From positions 108,482,501-108,546,500 of the forward strand of contig CM075346.1 of the NCBI GenBank assembly GCA_037693485.1: a DNA stretch of 64,000 bases, written 5' to 3'. A program made the position numbers and the translations under genes. This document shows, piece by piece, positions 10,942-20,734 of this stretch. This DNA is from Kitagawia praeruptora. Taxonomy: Eukaryota; Streptophyta; Magnoliopsida; Apiales; Apiaceae. A model generated the notes under the pieces. That model had not been told where the DNA came from. It made no database searches and saw nothing but the letters and a program-made list of their open reading frames with translations. How positions within the stretch are numbered: the first letter of the stretch is position 1; each line of letters begins with the position of its first letter.

Positions 10942-12243
10942 TGTTAGTCACAGAGGCATGCCTGTATACATCTAATAACAAGCCTAATTGTTTGTAATGC
11001 TCTGCATTACCTACATGACCTCTTAACTGAGGGAACCTCTAGTTGTAGAGTTTCTATTTATTTTGTATTTGTAATAGGCACTAAATCCTAGTTGTGTAAC
11101 TGTACTTATATAGTCAAGAATAATGCTTGAAAGAAGTTCCAAGGTTCATGCCTCGAGCAAGAAGATAAAGACTGTCAAATAATCACAGTTGGGATTTGAA
11201 GAAATGAAGAATTTGCCTAAGTACCAATTCGAGAAGTATATTTGTCTATTCGAGAAGTCCAGCATTCGAGAAGTCAGGGATTCGATATCTCAAGACACTA
11301 TTCGATATCTCTGAATACACTGTTCGATATCTCATTCGATATATAAGAGATTCGATATGTCTACTACTCTATTCGAGAACTCAAGAAGTAAACAAGTCAA
11401 AGTGGTATTCGAGTTCTCAAAGAGTCAACAAGTCAAAGTTTCATACGATATCTCAAGGACTCAGAAAGCTATTCGAGATCTCAGGGATTCGACAAGTCAC
11501 AATGCTCTATTCGAGAACTCAAGGATTCCCAGAGAAAAGAGCTATTCGAGAAGTGGTTCGATATGTCAATATAACAGTATTCGAGAACTCAGAGTTATCG
11601 ATCAAGTCAACTCTAGTTCTCGAATCACTTACTTAGTCACTTCTCGAATACATTCTTGGAGACAAAACACTGAAGAAATTGTACAAGTCTGAAACCTGCA
11701 ACAAGCCAATGCACTTTATGGACCACAATCTGTAACGTGCTCTGGAAAGCCTACAAGGAAGCTTGGAGAGATATAGAAGAGACAAAGGGCTAAAAAAGTG
11801 GATCTGAACAGGCTTTGCAAAGTCAAATCTGTAACCGTTTGGACATTTACTCAAAAAGGATAGACAGACTAGAAAATAATTTGTTTTAGCTACCTTATTT
11901 GTAGTAAGTAGGTTGTATCCATGTTCTATAAGGATACAGCCTCACTTCCTTAGTTATGTACAACGAACAACTTTGTGAGTCAAGTTTTTCATATACACTG
12001 TAAGCTATATCTCTCTGAGAAAAATGAAGCTGAGAATACTATCATTTGTATTCACAGATTGTAGCAACCTTTATCTAATAATACATTAGATTAAAGTGAT
12101 ATTGTGTCTTGTGTTGTTCTTTATCCGCACCTACACCTTTGCACACACAAACACTTATCTACTACATAGACTCGAGCCAAAGAAAAGTTCAATAATCCAT
12201 TCACCCCCCCTCTGTATTCTTTTACCGTATTCAATACTCAACA
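10942..12243 (+). repeat. 5' LTR of Sirevirus-like element
   Basis: Begins TGTTAGTCACAGAGG and ends CAATACTCAACA (TG...CA). From 11225 to 11660 it carries a dense array of TTCGAGAA(C/G)TC and TTCGATATCTC motifs. TTCnnGAA, the heat-shock-element dyad, occurs nine times. An 11357-11692 open stretch reads through this array and is not a gene. Confidence 0.93.
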
Positions 12244-12245
12244 AG

Positions 12246-12259
12246 TGGTATCAGAGCAG
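12246..12259 (+). promoter_or_regulatory. Primer binding site (initiator tRNA-Met)
   Basis: TGGTATCAGAGCAG begins two bases after the LTR end and matches the usual plant Copia site complementary to the 3' end of initiator tRNA-Met. Confidence 0.9.
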
Positions 12260-12289
12260 GCTGTTTATTCAAAAAAAAAAAAAACGATC

Positions 12290-14785
12290 ATGAGTTCGAA
12301 TACACCAAAGACTACAGGAACGGTGAAAGTCCCTAAGTTTGACAAGGAAAATTACAACCTCTGGAAGATAAAGATGATGTTGTTCATCAAAGCCTCTCAT
12401 CCTTTGTATCCTGAGATTCTCAAGAATGGTCCCTTTGTCCCACAACAAGAAATACCTGAAAAGACTATTGGAACCACAACTGTTCCAAGATCTTATGAGG
12501 CCAAGGAACCATCCAAATGGACAGAATCAGAAAAGGAGAAGGTTGCTCTTGACAATCACCTCATGTTGCTAATTATTGATTCCATGGATATGTCAATGTT
12601 TGCAACATTGCATCATGCACATCTGCCAAAGAGATGTGGGATCACATTGAGGTGTTATGTGAAGGAACTGATGAGGTCAAGGAAAACAAGAAACAGATAC
12701 TGGTCACATAGTATGAGGCTTTCATGGCACAGCCCAAGGAAAGCATTACTGAGATGTTTGAGAGATTTCACAAGCTAGTTACTGAGTTGCAGATGAATGA
12801 CAAGGTTTACAGCACCGAGTTAAACATGAAGTTTCTGCTATCTTCACCAAACCATCTAGAGCAAAGGGTCATCTCTCTAAGGGAAAGAGATTTGAACAAA
12901 ATCACTTATGATGCTCTATGGGGTTTTAAAGACTCATGAGCTTGAGTTGCTTCAGAAAAGGGCTATCCAAGCCAACCAAGGCAGAATGATAAACACATCA
13001 TGTGCCCTGATTGTCAATAAATCTATTCAAGACCTAGAAGCATCTACAAGCCAGCTAAGGATAGAGGAGATAGTAGATGATGAAGAAACTGAAGCTAAGG
13101 TAAGTAAACCGGTTGAGGAGAAGGAAGAAGATGAGTTCTACACTCTTGAAGAACTAGATGGGATGGAAAACACTTCATATGCTTTTATGGCCAGAAAATT
13201 CCCAAACATCAGATTCAAGAGGAACCAACCCTTCAAACCTAAAACCCAAAACCATTCATTCAACAAGAGCAAGCCACCTGTGAAACCAAACAAGAATAAG
13301 TTCAAAACCAGCCATGTGGATAGGTCATCTGTAAGGTGTTATAGATGCAATGACCTAGGGCATTTTGCCAGTGAATGCACAAAGCCTAAAAAGAAGGATA
13401 GAGAGTTTCTTGAGCTCGAAGCTAAGTATGAGGCCCTTCCGAAAAAGCAGACACAAGGTAAGGCCTACATTGCTGAAGGGAAGTGTTGGGATGATTCTGA
13501 TAGTGATGGAGAAGAACAAGAATTTTGCAACTATGCCTTGATGGCCAACTCCAAGGATGACACATCTCCATCAAGCTTTCAGGTACCATCTCTCACTACT
13601 ATAGATATGTCTGTTTCTGAGTATAAATGCATGATTGAACAACTATCTGTTGAAATGTTTAATATTCATACTAGTATGACTGCTGCTAATGAAAAAATTG
13701 CTAAACTGTCTACTAGAAATGAAATGTTAACCAAAAATAATGAGGAACTTGAGCTAACTGCTATGCAAGTAGAAAATCTTAAGAAAGAAGTTGAATACTT
13801 GCAGAATAAGGTTCTATGTGCTAGTCAAGTGGAAAAGGCTCTTAGGGATGAATTAGCTGAAAATGAATTCAAACTGAAAACATTTAAGAAATCATCTGGT
13901 CTAGTGCAATCCTACTGTGAGAAAATTAAAGCAAAACCTAAGGCTGCTATTGGACTTGATTATGACACTCTTAAACAGAGAAAAGGCTATGCTGTCATTG
14001 AAGATGACACAGTTGTTCATGAGGAAGTGCCTCACATTTTGAAAAAGACTGAAAATCCAATTTTTAAGGAATAAACATTTAAAATTGATGAGGATGCCTT
14101 ACTCATCAAACAAATGTTGAATGATGAGGATGAGGCACAATCCAATGAACAACAAGCATCTTCCAAGAGTGAGAGTGTCAAGTCAAAGACCAAGGAGCCA
14201 GTAGGTGATAGGATAAGACCCAAGAATTTTGTTAAGTTTGTTTCAGCTGGGAAGAGTGAATCAGAGAAGAAAGTGACTAAGAAGAAACAGAACAGAAATG
14301 GCAAGTTAGGGATTAACAAAGATAACAACTATGCTTATATGCCTAATGCCCCTAGGAAAACTTGTCAGAACTGTTTCAGTACCAATCATTTAACTCATGC
14401 ATGCAAGAAACCTGCTGGTAGTATGTCTAAACCTTTCTATAATTGTTCTGTGCCTCTAAGACATAGAGATGCACCATTTTGTGATAAATTTGACTGTATG
14501 CCATGCAATATGAATGTTATGACTAGTTGTTTCAATTTGAGAAGGCAATTCATTGATGGTTGTATCAGTCACAATTCTCACACACACTACACCAGGTCAA
14601 AGTCTTGGAGTCCTCCTAAAGCTGGGAAGGTACCTCTGTCACCTAAGTCTGAAATCTCAGGTTCTAAGACTTCTAACAGTGACAAGAAGACTAACACCAA
14701 GAAAGTTGACAAGCATGTTGTTTATGATAAAACTGTTTCTAAGTCACATGGACCCAAACTTGTTTGGGAACCAAAGGAGAAGTAA
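12290..14785 (+). pseudogene. gag: gag of Sirevirus-like element (frameshifted, with in-frame stops)
   Basis: Capsid/nucleocapsid region. It starts MSSNTPKTTG at 12290 and carries the Copia gag domain with the motif NYNLWKIKM. The frame shifts near 12610 and again near 12925. A CCHC knuckle CYRCNDLGHFASEC lies at about 13339-13380 and a second, CQNCFSTNHLTHAC, near 14363-14404. Between them (about 13600-13920) is a heptad-rich coiled coil (residues such as MTAANEKIAKLSTRNE). A stop at 14072-14074 interrupts the same frame that resumes to 14785. A large gag with a coiled coil is usual for Sireviruses. The host LTRs are far less damaged than this coding region. Confidence 0.88.
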
Positions 14786-17700
14786 TACCTTTGTGTTTGC
14801 AGGGCAAAGAAAGTGAAAAGAAGGTCATGTGGATTTTGGACAGTGGATGCTCAAATCATATGACTGGTGATATGGCCCTGCTATCACAGTATGAGGAAAA
14901 GGCTGGCCCAATGGTTGCTTTTGGAGATGATAGCATGGGTAACACATTGGGATATGGCAAGTTAAAAGTTGAAAATGTCATCATTGAAGATGTATCACTG
15001 ATCAAGGGACTCAAGCATAATCTGCTAAGTGTTGGTCAGTTTACTGATAGAGGATTCAAGGTGGATTTTGACAAAGATGAATGTTTGATCACCCACAAGA
15101 AGACTGGTGATTTTGCTCTATCTGGAGTAAGGAAAGGAAGCCTGTTTGTAGCCAATATGGATTCTGCAAAAAAGGACAAACTTTATTGCTTTTACTCAAA
15201 AGCATCAAATGAAGATTGTTGGCTGTGGCACAAGAAACTATCACACCTGAACTTCAAAGCCATTAATTCTCTAGTCAAAAGAGAGTTAGTGAGAGGCATG
15301 CCCATACTTGAATTCTGTCAAGAAGGAGTGTGTGAGGCTTGTCAAAAAGGAAAGATGAAAAGATCAAGCCACAAGTCAAAGACAGTGACATCAATAACCA
15401 AGCCCCTACAACTCATTCATATGGATTTGTTTGGGCCTGTCAATATTATGTCACTAGGAAGAAAGAAGTATGCCTTGGTGATGGTTGATGACTGTACAAG
15501 GTATACATGGGTGGAATTTCTGGCATCAAAAGATGAGGCTTCACAAGTAATCATTGAGCACATAAAGAAAGTGGACAAGGAAGCAAAGGCCAACAATGCA
15601 AGTGTGATTGCACTGAGAAGTGATAATGGAACAGAGTTCAGAAATGCCATACTTGAAGCATTCTGCAAAGAGAATGGTATTTCTCAGCAATTCTCAGCTC
15701 CAAGGACTCCACAACAAAATGGAGTTGTTGAGAGGAAGAATAGAACTCTAATTGAGGCTGCTAGAACAATGTTACTTGATGTAAAGATGCCTACATGTTT
15801 TTGGGCTGAGGCTATAAGCACTGCATGCTATATCCAGAACAGAACCCTCATCAACAAAAACACTGGAAAGACACCTTACAACTTGATGACTGGAAAGAAG
15901 CCCACTCTAAAGTATGTTCATACTTTTGGAAGCAAATGCTTTGTATTGAAGGATAATTCTGAATATGTTGGAAAGTTTAATGCAAAAGCATTTGAAGAAT
16001 TTTTCTTGGCTACTCTATGGAAAGAATTGCATACAAAGTTTATGTCATCAGTCAAAAGAAAATTATGGAAAGCACAGATGTGACATTTGATGACAGCAAA
16101 CTACCTGGACTAGAAGAAGTCAATGATGAAGATAAAGATCCATTAAGGTTTGATAATCTAGATGATTCTGATGAAGAGATTGAAACTAAAGTTGAAACTC
16201 AAGTTCAACAAACTCAAGTCAATGATGACATAAGAGAAAAATTTGTGCCAATCAACAGTGGAGAAACAAGCATCCAAGGCACACCTGTGAGTAGTAGCAA
16301 TCTCACAGGGGGAGGAAATGAGAATGATCATGATTCGGATGATGAAGCAACATCAAGAATGAGAAATCAGGCTGAGCACTCAAGGAAATGGGATAGATCA
16401 CACACTGCAGAGCAAATCATTGGAGATCCTAATGCAGGAGTAAGGACTAGGAGAGCTACTCAGAATGAGTGCCTCTATGGCTGTTTTCTATCTCAAGTTG
16501 AGCCTAAGAAACTTGATGATGCACTGTTGGATCCAGATTGGATTGTTGCCATGCAAGAGGAGCTGAATCAATTTGAAAGGAACAAAGTATGGGAACTAGT
16601 GCCTGCACCAAAGAATAGAACCATTGTTGGAACAAAATGGGTTCTGAAGAATAAGATGGATGAAAATGGTGTAATAGTAAGAAACAAAGCAAGGTTGGTT
16701 GCAAAAGGATACTCTCAACAGGAAGGCATTGACTATGATGAGACATTTGCCCCTGTTGCTAGATTGGAAGCCATCAGAATATTCTTGGCATTTGCTGCTC
16801 ATTCAAACTTTAAAGTGTATCAAATGGATGTCAAGAGTGCATTTTTGAATGGAGAGTTGGAAGAAGAAGTTTATGTGCAACAACCACCTGGCTTTGAGGA
16901 TCCCCACTTCCCAGAATTTGTTTACAGACTGCTTAAGGCACTGTATGGACTTAAGCAGGCTCCAAGGGCATGGTATGATACTTTATCACAATTTCTTCTT
17001 GAAAATCAATTCACTAGAGGTACACTGGACAAGACACTGTTTTACAAGAAGCATGGTGATGATCTTATCCTAGTTCAGATCTATGTGGATGATATCATTT
17101 TTGGTTCTACAAATGAGAAGCTGTGTGAGAAATTTTCTAAACTCATGCAGAGCAGATATGAGATGAGTATGATGGGAGAGTTGACATTCTTTCTTGGGTT
17201 GCAAGTCAGTCAAAGGAAGGATGGTATCTTTATCAGTCAGACCAAGTACATCAAGGATTTATTGAAGAAGTTTGACTTGGAAGATTGCTCACCTGCAAAG
17301 ACACCCATGGCCACTGCCACTAAATTGGATGAGGATGCTAAAGGCAAGAAAGTAGATATCTCAGTCTACAGAGGCATGATTGGTTCTCTACTCTATCTCA
17401 CTGCAAGTAGGCCAGACATCATGTTTGCTATATGCTTGTGTGCAAGGTTTCAATCAAATCCAAAAGAATCACATCTGGTTGCTATAAAAAGGATCTTTAG
17501 ATATCTGAAGGGCACTTCAAACTTGGGTTTATGGTATCCAAAGGACACAGGGTTCAATCTGGTTGGTTATTCTGATGCTGATTATGCTGGATGCAGAGTG
17601 GATAGGAAAAGCACCTCAGGTAGCTGCCAGTTTCTTGGACAAAGGTTAGTCTCTTGGTATAGCAAGAAACAACAATCTGTGTCAACTTCTACAGCTGAGG

Positions 17701-18035
17701 CTGAATACATAGCTGCTGGAAGTTGCTGTGCTCAAGTGCTTTGGATTAGAAATCAACTTAGAGATTATGGACTTGTGTTGGAAAGAATTCCAATCATGTG
17801 TGACAACACAAGTGCAATCTCTATAGTTGCCAATCTTGTCAATCATTCTAGGACAAAGCACATTGACATCAGATATCATTTCATTAGAGAACATGCAACT
17901 AATGGAACCATTGAGTTGCATTATGTTTCTACAGATAAACAACTAGCTGATATATTCACTAAGCCATTAGATGAAGCCACCTTCACAAGGTTGGTTAGTG
18001 AGATTGGAATGCTGAATTCTTCAGATTCTGGCTAG
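14786..18035 (+). pseudogene. pol: pol polyprotein of Sirevirus-like element (PR-INT-RT-RH)
   Basis: Protease motif WILDSGCSNHMTGD (about 14830-14871); GAG-pre-integrase zinc region with WHKKLSHLNF and CEACQKGK; integrase catalytic residues in HMDLFGP, LRSDNGTEF and VVERKNRT (DD35E); reverse transcriptase with FAPVARLEAIR, QMDVKSAFLNGELEEEVY, LYGLKQAPRAWY and catalytic YVDDIIFGST (about 17080-17110); RNase H with YSDADYAG, STAEAEY and FTKPL. The gag frame shifts into this one near 14785, and a second frameshift near 16005-16015 separates integrase from RT. RT and RNase H are open over 672 codons to a stop at 18035, so the copy cannot make full pol but retains all domains. Confidence 0.92.
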
Positions 18036-18895
18036 GTGAATACAACATCTAGATTGTTGCAGCAGTAAACACTTACTTTATCTAAATTCTCAATATTTTT
18101 GGAGTAAGTGTTGGCTGAAATATGATTTATAAATATTTCAAATCTGTTGCATATTTGGAAAATCATATTTTCTTGTTAACTTGAAATTTCTATGAAATTT
18201 TGAGAAAATCACTGTTTAATTTGCTAGAATATTCTTGAATGAATATGGCTGGTAAATTTTAAAAGATAGTGAAAATTGAGTTTCTATGAGTAAAAGGAAT
18301 AGTTCGATAAATCAGACTTCTCGAATGGTTCATTTCAGTGTTAGTGGTCGACTTCTCTAACAAGCCTATTCAGGACACTCTTGAGTTCTCGAATAGTGTC
18401 CTTTAGAGAACTCGAACAGAGACATGAGTAAGTTCTCGAATAAGGTATTTCAGTTCTCTATTGATAGAGTTCTCGAATAGCATGTTTGAGTTCTCGAATC
18501 ATTTGAAAAGGCTGATTTCTCGCTAAATTTTAACCGATTTTGGATTTTTATTCAAAATTCAGAATTACTCATAAAAACATATTGTACCTAATTTAGATTT
18601 ATTTTTAAGTTAGATAACTGCCAGCTGTGAGTTACAACCTGCTTGAGTTAGCGAATAAGCTTTTCTTGAGTTATCGAATAGTTGTTTTCTACTTCTCGAA
18701 TGCCTGACTTGTCGATACAAAACATACATCTAATCGACAATTCAGGTACTTCATACTTATACCATTTTACATCCATTCGATTCATTTCATTCGATTTCTC
18801 AAGCATCTAAACTCCCAAAACCTCTGAAAACCATAACTGCCAAAAGCTAAATTTCTTCTTCAACCTTTACTTTTTCTTCTTTTCTCTCTGTATCA
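18036..18895 (+). promoter_or_regulatory. Pol-to-ORF3 spacer with a TTCTCGAA array
   Basis: Non-coding region downstream of pol. Between 18315 and 18700 it holds six TTCTCGAA motifs (the same TTCnnGAA dyad as in the LTR) embedded in GAGTTCTCGAATAG-like repeats. It may be the promoter or leader of the downstream ORF; that is inference. Confidence 0.5.
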
Positions 18896-20362
18896 ATGGC
18901 AGCAGTGAAGTTCAACACCAATTTTATCGCCCTAACCAATGATGTTGAAGTACCCAATGCAAACTTCAAGTGCTTTGTAAAGTGGATGGCTGAATCATAC
19001 ATCAAGGATGCACTCTCTGCCAACCCAACACTGTATCTAGACATTATGGAACAATTTTGGGGAACTGCTATTGTGGAAGTTGTAGCCCTGGAAAGCACAA
19101 TAACTTCATACATAATCTACTGCAAGATTCACGACCAGGAAATCACTATCACCACTGCAGACATGAATCAAGCACTGGGCCTACAACAAGAGTCATATAA
19201 CATACTAGCCACGAATGCAGAGTTAGAGGAATTCTTTGAGTTCATCAACTACTCAGATGGGATCAATCTTGGAAAGCTAAACAGGAAGAATCTGAGAAAG
19301 GAATGGAGCTATGTGTTTGCAACTCTCCTTCAAGTCTTCACAGCCAGGAAATCAAGCTTTGATCAAATCAGTGCACCTGCACAATAAATTGGCTATGCAC
19401 TGGCCTATGGAAGAAAGATAGATGTTGGTCAAATCATCCTACAAGAGCTTTATGGGAGACTTGGTAAGAACACAACCAAGAGAGGTACTGATATTTTCTT
19501 CCCTCGCTTTATTCAATCTGTTCTTAATTTTAAAAATGCTAAATTGATTGAATTGCCTGGGATAGATAGAAATAGAATAGGGTATCCTAAATCCATGACC
19601 AAACTCATTTTTGGTAACTTGGAGACTAGGAATGATGTGGATGTAAGACTTAACATAACTCTCCATATAGAGAGTTTGTTTAGGACTTACCCCCACAACA
19701 TGCCAACATTTGACTCAAAGTCACAGTTAGCACAGCCCAAGCAAGTAGAACAAAATGCTAACCCAGGGCCTGCTAACCAACCCTCTCAACCAAACACTCT
19801 ACCACACAGTAGACACCTTGCTCACCACCCAGGACCCACATTTAGATGGTGAGGGAATGCATGTTGGGGCATCTCCTAATGACACCATCACAAACACAGA
19901 GGTTCCACTAGTTTTTACTAGAGACTCTGTGCCTGTGTCAACTGCTGGTGTAATTCATCACACTTCTGTGGAGACACCAGTAGTAGAGTCAATCCATCCG
20001 GTTACAGAAGTTGCATCTGTAACTGAGGAGTCTAGCTTGCCTAGCTCTAGCTCTGACTTCCTGTCACAATGGCTGAAGCCTGTGCAACATGATAGTGCCT
20101 GAGGATCAGGGTATGTTCCACCACAATTGATGGTTGAAGCACTTCAAAGCTTAGTTGTGGATCAGATTCCTGAGTTTGTCAAGATTGCTCAATACTTGGT
20201 CACCTCCAACATCCCTAACCTAGACTATGAGGCCATTCTGCTACGCCATAGGGATGATGTTGAGATGCAGAAGACAAAGATAGTTGATGATGCTGAGAGA
20301 GATGGCAATGTAGATGCCTGGTTGCAAGGAAAATATGAAATTACTCTTTATGAAGCACTTCA

Positions 20363-20734
20363 TGTAGGATCAAGCGCTTACCACTGCGCTAAAAGCCCCG
20401 GTGCTTGTAACAAGGCGCAACTTTATTTCCTTAACCCTTAGCCAGTGTTCCAAGCGCCACGGTTCGATTAAGAGAGATGCTGGCCATGCCAACAATCCCC
20501 CCCCCCAGCATCTGCTCCCCACACACCGTGGCGACACAGCATGCCTTAAGCATAAATGCACTCCGTGGGATTCGAACACGCGACCTTGGCTCTGATACCA
20601 ATTGTAGGATCAAGCGCTTACCACTGCGCTAAAAGCCCCGGTGCTTTTAACAAGGCGCAACTTTATTTCCTTAACCCTTAGCCAGTGTTCCAAGCGCCAC
20701 GGTTCGATTAAGAGAGATGCTGGCCATGCCAACA
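20363..20734 (-). mobile_element. TRIM (terminal-repeat retrotransposon in miniature)
   Basis: 372 bp: two 132-bp LTRs (20363-20494 and 20603-20734) differing at a single base, around a 108-bp interior. Read on the minus strand the LTR starts TGTTGGCATGG and ends GATCCTACA, followed by ATTGGTATCAGAGCCAAGG (initiator tRNA-Met primer site), and a G-run polypurine tract precedes the 3' LTR. It is flanked by a perfect 5-bp duplication CTTCA (20358-20362 and 20735-20739). It has no coding capacity and interrupts the Sirevirus extra ORF. A tRNA-like A box and B box straddle the LTR/internal junction. Confidence 0.93.
20568..20631 (-). promoter_or_regulatory. Candidate split Pol III type 2 promoter in the TRIM
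   Basis: Minus strand: A box TAGCGCAGTGG (20621-20631, end of the 5' LTR) matches TRGYNNARNNG; B box TGTTCGAATCC (20568-20578, interior) matches 10 of 11 bases of GGTTCGANTCC. Spacing is 42 nt and the primer binding site lies between them. The A box is also in the other LTR (20381-20391), where no B box follows. Confidence 0.55.

Noticed and set aside
11357..11692. Open reading stretch of 111 codons in the Sirevirus 5' LTR (and its partner at 23948-24466)
   Set aside because: It lies wholly in LTR repeat arrays, is low-complexity (FENSR, SQQVKV repeats) and is explained by the TTCGAGAACTC motif repeats.
20380..20631. Genuine tRNA gene in the TRIM
   Set aside because: A and B boxes are present but no full cloverleaf with paired acceptor stem could be formed; the T-stem pairs poorly.
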